From: Neorhodopirellula lusitana
Lineage (GTDB): Bacteria > Planctomycetota > Planctomycetia > Pirellulales > Pirellulaceae
Length of the DNA stretch: 64,000 nucleotides
Reading direction: 5' to 3'
Assembly: GCF_900182915.1 (NCBI RefSeq)
Contig: NZ_FXUG01000012.1
Location: 124,001-188,000 of the forward strand
This document shows positions 18,956 to 27,389 of this stretch, one piece after another (the first letter of the stretch is position 1; the number at the start of each line of letters is the position of its first letter). Both the position numbers and the translations under genes were made by a program. The notes beneath the pieces were generated by a model. It saw only the letters and a program-made list of their open reading frames with translations. It was not told the DNA's origin and did not search any database.

Positions 18956-21612
18956 ACTTCCAAAATACCCCGCCCGAATCCGCGGACGAAAACTCAGGCG
19001 GATGGTCGTTCTTGAATCGCAATTCACCGCCACCGGCGATGATTCCGGAACCTGCTGCACGGTCTTCAGCCGAGCAAATGGGGAACGAATCGCTGGATGG
19101 AATCGAGTCGGCGCCTCGGGCAATGCCATCCGCAGCACCCAGTGCGCCGCTGGTGTCGCTCGACCCCGATATCTCTTGCACCACTTGCGAAGTGGCTGGG
19201 GCAACCGTGGTCCGGTACCTGCACGCAGGCACGGGACAGCACTTCCAGTTTGGCGCCGCGGAGCACTACGTTGCACAGTTGCTAGACGGGCAACGGGGTG
19301 TGGCGGAAATCGTGGCGGACGCTGAAGAGGCCGGTCTGGAGTGGACGCCCAAGGATGTGGCCGATTTCATCGGAATGCTGGTTGCACAAAAGCTGGCCAT
19401 CACCGTTGCGGCTCCTAGTCTTGATCAGGCCGCGACTCAAGAAACGGTCGTTGAAACGCCAGTTGCTGAAACGCCAGTAGTTGAAGAGCCAGTAGTCGAA
19501 GAGACCGTAGCTGAAGAATCCGCGGAACCAGTGCGTGAGTTGGATTCCGATTCGGACTGTCGTTTGGACGCCAACCCGTCCTCGGAAACCGTCGGTGATA
19601 AAGAGTCACTGAACGCCGTCCAAGCGAGCGTGGATGCGGAAACAATCGACGATGCGGAAACAGTCGAAGCCGCCGAACAAGTCATCGATGCCGATTCGCT
19701 CGAGTCGGCAAAATCGCCGCGGCGTGGGTTTGGTGAGACGACCAGCCAGTATGTAACTCAGCTAGTTGGTTGGGTGTCGATCGGACTTGCTGGGCTGACC
19801 GGCATGGCGTCCAAGCTTTTGCCGACGATCATGAAGTGGTGCAGCTACGCGATCAGCATTCGGATTCCGCTGTTGGTTGCGAACCCGTGGGCAGCAAGGA
19901 TTTTGCCAGTCGTGCGGCCGCTATTGAGTGGCGGCGGGATGATCGCAGCATGTTTGTTCATCGGGACATCGTTGATGTTTGCATCGTACCATCATGCGGC
20001 GCTGGCGGATGAGTTGATGCGGATCTTCAACTCACGTTTGGGCATCATGATGTTCGGCGTCTGGGTGATCTTGAAGGTCATCCATGAATTCGGTCACGCC
20101 TGCACCGCGAAGCTTCACGACGTGCGAGTTGGGAAGGCCGGGGTGACGTTCTTCATGTTCGCACCCATCGCTTACGTTGACGTGACCGACGCGTGGAAAT
20201 TGCCCAGTCGCAATGCTCGTGTGTCGATCGCGATGGGCGGTGTCTATTTCGAGCTGATCTGTGCGTCGATTGCTGTTTGGGTTTGGTGGTGGATGTCCGG
20301 TGGATTGACCGCCCACATCGCCGCGCAGGTATTCTTCTTGGCGGGGCCGGCAACGTTGCTGGTTAACGCGAACCCATTATTGCGTTTGGATGGCTACTAC
20401 GTCGTTTCGGACTTGGTTGACGTGCCCAACTTGCGTGAGCAAGGACGGCGTTTGTTAGGCGGCTTGATCGAACAACGCTTGTTCGGAATGGTCGCTCCCA
20501 AGACTCACCTGACGGGCTGGCGACGGACCTTCGCGATCGTGCATGCGTTCGCGTCGGTGGTGTTCCAGTTTGTCTGGATGACCGGTTTGGTAGTTGTGGT
20601 GTCCATGTGGGCGGGGCCGTTCGGCTTGCTAATCGCTGGATGCGCTCTGTTCTTGTGGACGGTTGTTCCGTCGGTTCGCTGGGCGCACAAGCTGTGGACG
20701 TATCAGGAAGAGAGCGAGCACTTCTCGGTAGGTTCGCATCGTCGCCGCGTGATGTGGTCGGTGCTGACCGTTGCAGCTGTGGCTCAATTCTTCATCACAT
20801 TGCCCTCGCCATTGATCGTCGAAGTTCCAGCAGTGACGCGTTTTGCCAACGACCAAGTGCTGCGGGCTCCCGCGAGTGGTTTCATCAGCCAAGTCTATTT
20901 CGATTCAGGCCAAACCGTGCGAATGGGTGAGGTGATTCTGGAAATTGAGAACGCCGAATTACAGGTCAAACGAGATGAAATTGCTTTGGAATTGGAATCC
21001 GAAGCGATCCAGTGGCAGCGTCACGAACGCGCCCAAGCACTGGGGTTGGCGGAAGGATCCACTCGCCGAACGGAAAGTCTCAAGCGGAAGCTTAGCGAGT
21101 TGGATGAACAGGTGGCCGCGATGAAGGTGAAGGCGACCGCCAACGGTGAAATCTTGACACACCACCTCGAGAACATGGCGGGGCGATACGTTTCGCACGG
21201 ATCGGAATTGGTTCAGATCGGCAATCGTAACCGGAAGGAGTTGCTGTTGACGATCGGCGATTCAGAAATGGATGCGTACAACGAAGCGGTGGAACGCGGT
21301 CACGTGTTGCGAGTTTGTTTCCGTGGCGGGCAATGGGTCGACGTGGTCCCGAAACCGATGCGTCCGCGGGCCTCGTTGAACGTTCCGCATCCAGCTCTCG
21401 CCGCCACCGCCGGAGGCCCTGTGCCGGTATCGCCATCTCGCTCGGATTCGGACAATGGTCCGAAGGTCGAATTCCTGACGCCGCGTTTTGAAGCGGTCGT
21501 GCAGCTGGCGCCCGGCCAGTCGGATCTGGTGCACTGCGGCGAAGTGGGCCACCTAGCTCTACAAGACAAACGCAGCCTAGCCCACCGCTTCTGGATGTGG
21601 CTAAGCGAGTAA
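18949..21612 (+). CDS. PqqD-like / M50 site-2 protease-like / lipoyl fusion membrane protein
   Basis: I chose the ATG at 18949, which overlaps the preceding stop by seven bases; a start at 18895 would overlap it by about 60. The 887-residue product has a PqqD-like domain (about 65-155, with the FQFGAAEHYVAQLLDG segment), an acidic Val/Glu/Thr-rich linker (about 160-260), and a polytopic membrane core. The core carries the M50 zinc motif HEFGH (379-383) and the second motif NPLLRLDGYY (475-484). A periplasmic lipoyl/HlyD-like part with a helical hairpin follows (about 620-780). M50 enzymes cleave within membranes, and PqqD folds act as peptide-recognition elements in RiPP pathways. Here the enzyme closes an export operon, so processing or recognising an exported substrate is plausible (inference). 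Both metal motifs appear intact, so activity is possible. Confidence 0.85.
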   Translation: MVNFQNTPPESADENSGGWSFLNRNSPPPAMIPEPAARSSAEQMGNESLDGIESAPRAMPSAAPSAPLVSLDPDISCTTCEVAGATVVRYLHAGTGQHFQFGAAEHYVAQLLDGQRGVAEIVADAEEAGLEWTPKDVADFIGMLVAQKLAITVAAPSLDQAATQETVVETPVAETPVVEEPVVEETVAEESAEPVRELDSDSDCRLDANPSSETVGDKESLNAVQASVDAETIDDAETVEAAEQVIDADSLESAKSPRRGFGETTSQYVTQLVGWVSIGLAGLTGMASKLLPTIMKWCSYAISIRIPLLVANPWAARILPVVRPLLSGGGMIAACLFIGTSLMFASYHHAALADELMRIFNSRLGIMMFGVWVILKVIHEFGHACTAKLHDVRVGKAGVTFFMFAPIAYVDVTDAWKLPSRNARVSIAMGGVYFELICASIAVWVWWWMSGGLTAHIAAQVFFLAGPATLLVNANPLLRLDGYYVVSDLVDVPNLREQGRRLLGGLIEQRLFGMVAPKTHLTGWRRTFAIVHAFASVVFQFVWMTGLVVVVSMWAGPFGLLIAGCALFLWTVVPSVRWAHKLWTYQEESEHFSVGSHRRRVMWSVLTVAAVAQFFITLPSPLIVEVPAVTRFANDQVLRAPASGFISQVYFDSGQTVRMGEVILEIENAELQVKRDEIALELESEAIQWQRHERAQALGLAEGSTRRTESLKRKLSELDEQVAAMKVKATANGEILTHHLENMAGRYVSHGSELVQIGNRNRKELLLTIGDSEMDAYNEAVERGHVLRVCFRGGQWVDVVPKPMRPRASLNVPHPALAATAGGPVPVSPSRSDSDNGPKVEFLTPRFEAVVQLAPGQSDLVHCGEVGHLALQDKRSLAHRFWMWLSE

Positions 21613-21626
21613 GGGGGAGGAAGCTG

Positions 21627-21675
21627 TTAGCTATTAGCTATTAGCTATTAGCTTTTAGCTTTTAGCTTTTAGCTT
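21627..21675. repeat. Heptanucleotide tandem repeat, TTAGCTA x3 then TTAGCTT x4
   Basis: Seven perfect 7-base units start 15 bases after the stop of the M50 gene. The first three are TTAGCTA and the next four TTAGCTT, so the tract is two homogeneous blocks that differ at one position. It merges directly into the next heptamer array. Confidence 0.97.
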
Positions 21676-21678
21676 TTA

Positions 21679-21769
21679 GTTGCGAGTTGCGAGTTGCGAG
21701 TTGCGAGTTGCGAGTTGCGAGTTGCGAGTTGCGAGTTGCGAGTTGCGAGTTGCGAGTTGCGAGTTGCGA
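21679..21769. repeat. Heptanucleotide tandem repeat, GTTGCGA x13
   Basis: Thirteen perfect copies of GTTGCGA follow the TTAGCTT block with only a short joint. The array is open in all three plus frames, giving artificial reading frames of the form MRVASCEL. It lies in the untranslated gap between the M50 gene and the TIM-barrel gene. Perfect copies suggest recent slippage expansion. Confidence 0.97.
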
Positions 21770-21770
21770 G

Positions 21771-21797
21771 CTGTGGCCCTGTGGCCCTGTGTCCCTG
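21771..21797. repeat. Octanucleotide repeat CTGTGGCC, about 3.4 copies
   Basis: Two perfect CTGTGGCC units, one CTGTGTCC variant and a partial CTG follow immediately after the GTTGCGA array. This is the third microsatellite in one 170-base stretch. The rest of the gap (to 21955) has no gene that I can support. An AGGAA Shine-Dalgarno lies just before the next start. Confidence 0.9.
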
Positions 21798-21955
21798 CGC
21801 CACTTCTCACAGGGGTGTGTCTTCTCGGGCCGGACTTCGGTATCTTATCGGGACCGTATTCAAGCCGTTTTCCGCGGTAACTCGCGTTGTTTTGCGAGTT
21901 TGCGCAGGAAACTGTGCGCTTTTGTCCGAAACCCTAATGTCTATAGGAATTCCCC

Positions 21956-22960
21956 ATGCCACGTCCCGTCACAATGTTCACTGGTCAATGGGCTGATTTG
22001 CCGATCGAAGAACTGGCTGCGATGCTGGAAGACTTTGGTTACGACGGCATCGAGCTGGCTTGCTGGGGCGATCATTTCGAAGTCGACCGCGCACTTGCCG
22101 AAGATGATTATTGCGACAAGAAACACGCGTTGCTGCAAAAACACAACCTGTCGGCTTTCTCGATCAGCGCGCACCTGGTGGGACAGGCTGTCCTGGATAA
22201 AATCGACGAGCGGCACAAGGCAATTTTGCCTGAATACGTCTGGGGCGATGGCGATCCGGCCGGTGTCAACGAACGGGCCAGCGAAGAGCTGATGAACACG
22301 GCACGTGCGGCTCAAAAGTTTGGTGTCGACACCGTCAACGGATTCACCGGCAGCAGCATCTGGCATCTGCTGTATTCGTTCCCACCCGTTTCGCCCCAAA
22401 TGATCGAAGACGGATTCGATCTGTTCGCTGAACGTTTCAATCCGATTTTGGATGTCTTCGGTCAGTGCGGCGTGCGTTTCGCTTTGGAAGTCCACCCCAC
22501 TGAAATCGCGTTCGACATTCACACTGCCCAACGTGCTTTGGAAGCGATCGATCATCGTCCTGAGTTCGGCTTTAACTTCGACCCCAGCCACTTGATCTGG
22601 CAGGGCATTGATCCGGTCCAGTTCATTCGTGCCTTCCCGGAACGCATCTACCACGTTCACATTAAAGACGCGATCGTGACGTTGGACGGCCAAAGCGGCA
22701 TCAACTGCAGTCACTTGAACTTCGGCGACGCTCGTCGTGGTTGGGACTTCCGCAGCCCCGGTCGGGGCGGCGTGAACTTCGAAGAGATCATCCGTGAGTT
22801 GAACCGCATCAACTACCAAGGTCCCTTGTCGATCGAGTGGGAAGACTGCGGCATGGAACGAACCTTCGGTGCTCGCGAAGCTTGTGCGTTCACCAAAAAA
22901 CTGGACTTCTCACCCAGCAACGTCGCCTTCGACGGCGCGTTCGATAAAGAAGCCCAGTAG
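21956..22960 (+). CDS. Sugar phosphate isomerase/epimerase-like TIM-barrel protein
   Basis: The protein has 334 residues and no signal peptide, so it is cytoplasmic. It matches the xylose-isomerase-like/AP-endonuclease-2 superfamily: an N-terminal strand [25 protein letters not shown], then metal-ligand-type segments [34 protein letters not shown] and a final [10 protein letters not shown]. The Glu, Asp, His and Glu in these segments are the usual divalent-metal ligands. Family members isomerise or epimerise free or phosphorylated sugars and inositols, but the substrate cannot be read from sequence. The start has AGGAA about six bases upstream. The gene is flanked on both sides by tandem repeats and appears to be a single transcription unit. 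Confidence 0.88.
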   Translation: MPRPVTMFTGQWADLPIEELAAMLEDFGYDGIELACWGDHFEVDRALAEDDYCDKKHALLQKHNLSAFSISAHLVGQAVLDKIDERHKAILPEYVWGDGDPAGVNERASEELMNTARAAQKFGVDTVNGFTGSSIWHLLYSFPPVSPQMIEDGFDLFAERFNPILDVFGQCGVRFALEVHPTEIAFDIHTAQRALEAIDHRPEFGFNFDPSHLIWQGIDPVQFIRAFPERIYHVHIKDAIVTLDGQSGINCSHLNFGDARRGWDFRSPGRGGVNFEEIIRELNRINYQGPLSIEWEDCGMERTFGAREACAFTKKLDFSPSNVAFDGAFDKEAQ

Positions 22961-23036
22961 ACCCTACAACGCAGTAGACCTGAGGACGCAGTAGGCCCGA
23001 GAATGCTGTAGACGCGAGAACGCAGCAGGCCTGAAC
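22951..23036. repeat. 17-base degenerate tandem repeat overlapping a stop codon
   Basis: Four imperfect 17-base units (22969-22985, 22986-23002, 23003-23019, 23020-23036; consensus ACGCAGTAGRCCYGAGA) follow a more diverged copy at 22951-22968. That first copy contains the final codons and TAG of the TIM-barrel gene. The copies are diverged, unlike the perfect heptamers upstream, so this array looks older. Confidence 0.85.
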
Positions 23037-23100
23037 CGCGTGTGACGTGGGCCCGTCTTGGGGAGCCGCGCACACACGATTGCACGCGGGTCGATGTCAG

Positions 23101-23158
23101 CCGGGGACGCTCCCCGGCCGTCCGGCAAGTGCTGAGTTTCACGGCTGGTTCAACCAGC
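23101..23158. other. Two inverted repeats before the P-loop kinase gene
   Basis: CCGGGGA-CGC-TCCCCGG (23101-23117) is a perfect 7-bp stem with a 3-base loop. GCTGGTT-C-AACCAGC (23144-23158) is a perfect 7-bp stem with a single central base. Neither is followed by a T-run. They could be a terminator for the upstream gene or an operator for the downstream gene; the sequence does not decide. Confidence 0.55.
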
Positions 23159-23197
23159 TAACCGATTCGACTTGCCCCAAGCTAAACCTGAATTCCC

Positions 23198-23704
23198 ATG
23201 CCACAGCATCCACTTCATCTCGTCACGGGTGCGGCGGGAGTCGGTAAGAGCACTTTCGGTAAAGAGCTTGCAACCAAGCTGGCCGCGGTCTTGCTCGACA
23301 GTGACACGGTAACCGAGCCGGTCGTGCGAGCTGGGTTGGTGGCCGCTGGATTGGAGCCGACGGATCGCGATAGCCCAGAATACAAACGGCTTTTTCGTGA
23401 CGCGGTTTATGAATGCCTGTTTCAAACCGCTGCGGACAATTTGGATCACGTTAGCGTGGTGATCGTCGGGCCGTTCACCCGCGAACTGGGCGACGTGACC
23501 TGGCCAGATCAAATTCGAGATCGCTTCGGCATTCAGCCGACCATTTGGTACCTGACGTGTGACGACGAAGTGCGACGTCAACGGATCCTGGGACGCGGCA
23601 ACCCAAGAGACCAAGCCAAACTGGTCGATTGGAATCAGCATGTCATCGAGGCACCGCCTGCGAAGCCAGCCTTTCCCGTCCAACATGTCACGACCGATTC
23701 TTAA
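23198..23704 (+). CDS. Small P-loop kinase-like ATPase
   Basis: The protein has 168 residues and is cytoplasmic. It begins with a beta-strand and Walker A motif (HLVTGAAGVGKSTFGK, residues 5-20). A Walker-B-like segment VSVVIVGPFT follows, and a basic LID-like region (DDEVRRQRILGRGNPRD) near residues 123-140. The layout resembles AAA_33/gluconate-kinase-like zeta-type kinases that phosphorylate small metabolites. The substrate is unknown and there are no coupled neighbours: the next gene is convergent. The length is typical of this family. Confidence 0.8.
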   Translation: MPQHPLHLVTGAAGVGKSTFGKELATKLAAVLLDSDTVTEPVVRAGLVAAGLEPTDRDSPEYKRLFRDAVYECLFQTAADNLDHVSVVIVGPFTRELGDVTWPDQIRDRFGIQPTIWYLTCDDEVRRQRILGRGNPRDQAKLVDWNQHVIEAPPAKPAFPVQHVTTDS

Positions 23705-23739
23705 GGATTGGCCGTTGTCTCGGTCGCTTTGCCGCCGAC

Positions 23740-25500
23740 CTAAAGTTCGTTCAGCCGTTTGATCGACAGACGATTCAGCACCCAGTTCTCGTCCGAACCT
23801 CCGGCGTCGAAGAACGTCAATTCAAGGCGACCGTCGGTGACTTTGACATCGAAGTGGCCGGGCTGGCCGTCGCTGTCGGCGCCCGCGTAAGAGAATTGCC
23901 CCTTGGCAGAGTTTATCCCTTTGGTGACTAATCGACCTTCCGCACTGACGCCCATCGCATCGTGTGGATAATCCCGATCTCCCATATTGATCGTGATCCG
24001 ATAGAGACCTTTCGCGAGAGGATGTCGCAGCGTTCGTGGCCTGTCGCTGTAGACAAAGTCTTGGTTAATCTTGTTCAGGCCTGACCCACTGCCACGATCC
24101 GCTGAAAGCACTTTGCCCTTCCATATCACGTCACCAGTCGTTGTCGGTGAAATGCGTTTGTACCCGGGCTGAACCGGTGAAGCATTGGTCCCAAAGTCGT
24201 AGTTGTACTCGCCAGCATTGCGATCCACTAGCAACTGATTTGACTTCACATAAACGGCACCAAAATCTGTCTTTCCGGTGGTGTCGAAGACGGTGTAGTG
24301 AAAGAAGTCTTCGCCGGTTGGTAGGCCGCCTTTGGGCATGTGATACTTCACTTCGTTTCGACCGCCTGGACCCGTTCCTTTGGATAGCGTGATCATGGCA
24401 CCTTGCTGACTAACGGTATCCAATAGCTTGACGTCCAAGACATCGTTGTTCACGTCATAGTCATTCGCAATCACATCAATGGTCGTGATCGCACCCTCTA
24501 GCATCGCTTCGTCTCGCATTCCGAACGGTTTGACTGGCCCCGGGGTGACGGGGTCGCCGTAGGATCTTCTTTCGTTGCGGGTGGACAGAACCTTCATCGC
24601 TTCATCGGAAGCCAGTCGTCCGACATTGCCTCGATTGCCAACCATGATACTGATTGGATTGGGTTTGCCGCCGGCGACCGAGGAACCCTCCTTCACACGC
24701 GGACTCGACTCATAAAAGAAGCCGGTGTCGCTGGTGTGTCGAAGTCCCCATGAATGACCGAACTCATGCGTTAACGTTCCATTGGCCCAACTTGTTTTTC
24801 CTCGGCCACCCACGGTCGCATAACGCTGCCGTGATCCAACGCTCTTCACATACGCTAATCCGGATGGCGCGTAGTACACGTGGTAACAAGCCAAGTCATG
24901 AGTCGTGCCCACAAGTTCAGGGTGCTTGTTCCAGTAGTCTCTAAAAGCGGATAGGCTGCTTCCCGCGGTACTTCCACCACCGGTTGCTCGCACCATGTCA
25001 CGAAGTGGATCTTCGTCTGCATTGTCGCGAATGATCACTTTACCCAAACGAAACTTGATGCCAGCAGCGTGTAGATAGCGGCTTTCTAAATTGGGCACAA
25101 TCGATTGCACGACAGCCTTGGCCGCCTCGAGATCTCCGTTGTAGGCTGACTTTTCAAAAAACGCACGGGACCCTATCTCCACGCCAATCTCAAACTCCAG
25201 CACATCCATTACTCGCTCGGGAGGCAGCGTTGCTTTGGACTTCGCGATATCCTTGTCGGCCGGTCGGGCCTGACGCGACACAGGAGAAGACGCGGGGCCC
25301 ATCGCCGAGGCGGGGATCGGAATGAGTGAAGCGCCGATCGCCAGAACGCCGTATGCCAAACAGGTTGCGATCCAACCTTGGAAGGTGCCGAGATCGAGAC
25401 ATCGGTCCGTCAATATTGTCTGGTGGTTCAAGGTGATCGTCCTCATTTGCGAGTACCAGTTCAGTGGCCTGAATCTCTTAACAGAAGCCACGCAGTTCAT
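23740..25500 (-). CDS. Secreted metzincin-type metalloprotease with Ig/cadherin-like and C-terminal beta-sandwich domains
   Basis: The protein has 586 residues from the ATG at 25500. An ATG at 25446 would shorten a long N-region and is equally possible; neither has a good Shine-Dalgarno. A hydrophobic signal segment (about 45-65, ending near ASAMGPA) precedes a protease domain with the full metzincin zinc motif HEFGHSWGLRH (245-255: His245, Glu246, His249, His255), in the HExxHxxGxxH form. A cadherin/Ig-like segment with VIANDYDVNNDVLDVKLLD (near 340-400) follows. The last 150 residues (NYDFGTNASPVQPGYKRI to the end) resemble a galactose-binding-like beta-sandwich found at the ends of secreted polysaccharidases and proteases. 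The likely role is extracellular proteolysis. It is transcribed alone. Confidence 0.85.
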   Translation of the reverse strand: MNCVASVKRFRPLNWYSQMRTITLNHQTILTDRCLDLGTFQGWIATCLAYGVLAIGASLIPIPASAMGPASSPVSRQARPADKDIAKSKATLPPERVMDVLEFEIGVEIGSRAFFEKSAYNGDLEAAKAVVQSIVPNLESRYLHAAGIKFRLGKVIIRDNADEDPLRDMVRATGGGSTAGSSLSAFRDYWNKHPELVGTTHDLACYHVYYAPSGLAYVKSVGSRQRYATVGGRGKTSWANGTLTHEFGHSWGLRHTSDTGFFYESSPRVKEGSSVAGGKPNPISIMVGNRGNVGRLASDEAMKVLSTRNERRSYGDPVTPGPVKPFGMRDEAMLEGAITTIDVIANDYDVNNDVLDVKLLDTVSQQGAMITLSKGTGPGGRNEVKYHMPKGGLPTGEDFFHYTVFDTTGKTDFGAVYVKSNQLLVDRNAGEYNYDFGTNASPVQPGYKRISPTTTGDVIWKGKVLSADRGSGSGLNKINQDFVYSDRPRTLRHPLAKGLYRITINMGDRDYPHDAMGVSAEGRLVTKGINSAKGQFSYAGADSDGQPGHFDVKVTDGRLELTFFDAGGSDENWVLNRLSIKRLNEL

Positions 25501-26070
25501 GCTGAAAGATTAATCGGCAAGCCGCGAACCATCCAGCGGTTTACTCATTCGCCGACCGTATCGTTGTGAGGAACGCCCGTAGGTGCCGCTATGTGCTGTC
25601 GGGTTCGATGATGCTGTACGGCGTTTCAGCAATTGATCAGTCCGCTAAAGTCGCATGCCGCACATTCCCAAATCCGCAAATGCCTCAGTCTGATAACCGA
25701 GACAAAGAAGTTCTTGTCAGTGCAAACGCGGTCAAAAAGCGAAATCATGCGGTGACCGCGAAAGATTTGGCTTCGCTTGGCTATTTCCAATAAAGAACTG
25801 TCTGTATAAGTCCCAAAACGTTGACCAGGACAAGTTGGTGATTGTGCATTGGATGGCTTTCAGATCGGATTAATCGAAAGCCAACACTTTACCCCAACAC
25901 CCCAACGCCCCGCGAAATTTACGGTTGCACGCGTTTTTCAAAACCATACTACGGCCGCGGAATTCGGTTGCTATTGGCTTTGGGAATTTGCTTGCCAGTA
26001 ATCGCTTGCATGTTGGTGATCCGTCTTGGCAACCAATGGTACTCCCCAAATTTGAATCAAGCAATTTCGT
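25501..26070. other. Intergenic region, no supported gene
   Basis: This 570-base gap lies between two divergent genes (metzincin and NHL propeller). A 75-codon GTG-initiated frame at 25566-25793 (plus) has no recognisable family and no clear ribosome-binding site, so I do not call it. Other frames overlap the start of the next gene. No repeat or strong hairpin was seen. Confidence 0.5.
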
Positions 26071-27159
26071 ATGACTCCACACCAACCATGTTCAACACGC
26101 CGCCGTTTCTTGGTGTCCAGCATCGCAACGGGAGCGGCGATGGGGGTTCCAGCCATTCATGCCGGAAGCAAAACCGCGCCGGCATTTCACGGTGCGGTCA
26201 TAGGGCATGGCGATCGTCGTTATCGGGTCGATAAACTTTGGTGCCAGGCCGATCGTGACAAACATCCCGTGAATGATTGTCACGAGATGGTCCAGGCTGC
26301 CGATGGTCGCCTCTTTTTGGTCACCAACCACCGTAAGAACAATATTCTGGTGTTCGGCAGCGACGGGTATGTTATCGATTCATGGACGTTGAGTTCGTCG
26401 TCTGGGCATGGACTGACGATCGCAGCGGGATCTGATTCGGTAGAGCACCTGTACGTGACTTGCAACGATGGCAAGGTCGTCAAAACTACGCTCGACGGTG
26501 AGGTTTTGCTCACACTTCCGACCGCCCAAAGTTGTCGGGCTTACAAGAATAGCCAAAGCTACACGCCGACGGAGACCGCAGTTGATCGTGACGGCAATAT
26601 CTATGTGGCGGACGGCTATGGTTCGCAGTTCATCTTGAAGTTCAATGCCGAGGGGCAGTACGAGTCTAAGTTTGGTGGTAAATCAACAAGGCCAATTCCA
26701 CGCGGCAAGTTTCTGCAGGCGCACGGCGTGGCCGTGGACAATCGCGGTGACGAGCCTTTGTTGGTTTGCACCGAACGTGTTCGTAACGAATTCAATTGGT
26801 TCACGATGGAAGGCGAGCACGTGAAGTCGGTGTACCTGCCGGGAGCCTACGTGAGTCGCCCGGTCATTCATGGAGACTTGTTGTATTCAGGCGTTTGTTT
26901 CGGCGGTAAACCAAGCGACCATCGCATGTACACCGGTCGTGGGTTTGTCACTATTTTGGACCGCGAAAATCAGGTGATTTCCAATCCCGGTGGAACGCGA
27001 CCGCAATACGATGACGAAGGACGTTTAACCATGATGCTGCAAGACGCGGCCGTGTTCGAAAACTGTCACGACGTATGCGTGGACGCTGAAGAGAATCTCT
27101 ACGTTTGCCAGTGGAACAGCAACCACGTCTACACCTACAAACTGCACCGCGAGGCGTAG
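26071..27159 (+). CDS. Tat-exported NHL-repeat beta-propeller protein
   Basis: The protein has 362 residues. The N-terminus carries a twin-arginine signal (STRRRFLVSSIATGAAMG, residues 8-25) ending near AIHAGS. The mature part shows recurring NHL/6-bladed propeller strands such as VQAADGRLFLVTN, TAVDRDGNIYVADGYGSQ and VCVDAEENLYVCQWNSNHV. Such proteins resemble the propeller of peptidylglycine alpha-amidating lyase and often act as periplasmic binding or lyase domains in planctomycetes. The catalytic identity is not determinable here. Export by Tat suggests folding, or a cofactor, before secretion. The C-terminal stop lies inside a 15-base tandem repeat. Confidence 0.85.
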   Translation: MTPHQPCSTRRRFLVSSIATGAAMGVPAIHAGSKTAPAFHGAVIGHGDRRYRVDKLWCQADRDKHPVNDCHEMVQAADGRLFLVTNHRKNNILVFGSDGYVIDSWTLSSSSGHGLTIAAGSDSVEHLYVTCNDGKVVKTTLDGEVLLTLPTAQSCRAYKNSQSYTPTETAVDRDGNIYVADGYGSQFILKFNAEGQYESKFGGKSTRPIPRGKFLQAHGVAVDNRGDEPLLVCTERVRNEFNWFTMEGEHVKSVYLPGAYVSRPVIHGDLLYSGVCFGGKPSDHRMYTGRGFVTILDRENQVISNPGGTRPQYDDEGRLTMMLQDAAVFENCHDVCVDAEENLYVCQWNSNHVYTYKLHREA

Positions 27160-27210
27160 CGAAACGAGGCCTAGCGAAACGAGGCGCAACCAAACGAGAT
27201 GTCGCCAAAC
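27151..27210. repeat. 15-base degenerate tandem repeat overlapping a stop codon
   Basis: Four 15-base units begin inside the last codons of the NHL gene: GAGGCGTAGCGAAAC (contains the TAG stop), GAGGCCTAGCGAAAC, GAGGCGCAACCAAAC and GAGATGTCGCCAAAC. Similarity decays with distance from the gene. The rest of the gap to 27389 shows nothing that I can support. Confidence 0.88.
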
Positions 27211-27389
27211 GGAGGTGTATCAACCCACGTCGTTCACAATCCGATCGAATCGGCTTGGATGCATCGTCGTGGTGAAATTCCGAAAACGCATCGGTTCAAC
27301 CCTACCGAGCTTGAGTCTTGTCGGTGCAACGAAGTGCTAGAGGCGGGATTGGTCGAAACTCATCGACTCCCAACTTATTCGCTTTCAGC

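Noticed and set aside
21680-22292. Plus-strand frames beginning with repeated MRVASCEL-type sequence in all three frames
   Set aside because: They are produced by the GTTGCGA array, which has no stop in any plus frame, and then run into the TIM-barrel gene out of frame. No conserved sequence.
22951-23036. CRISPR array
   Set aside because: Units are contiguous, 17 bases, diverged and have no spacers. No cas gene nearby.
25566-25793. 75-codon GTG frame in the metzincin/NHL gap
   Set aside because: No recognisable sequence, no clear Shine-Dalgarno and a rare start. Could be real, but unsupported.
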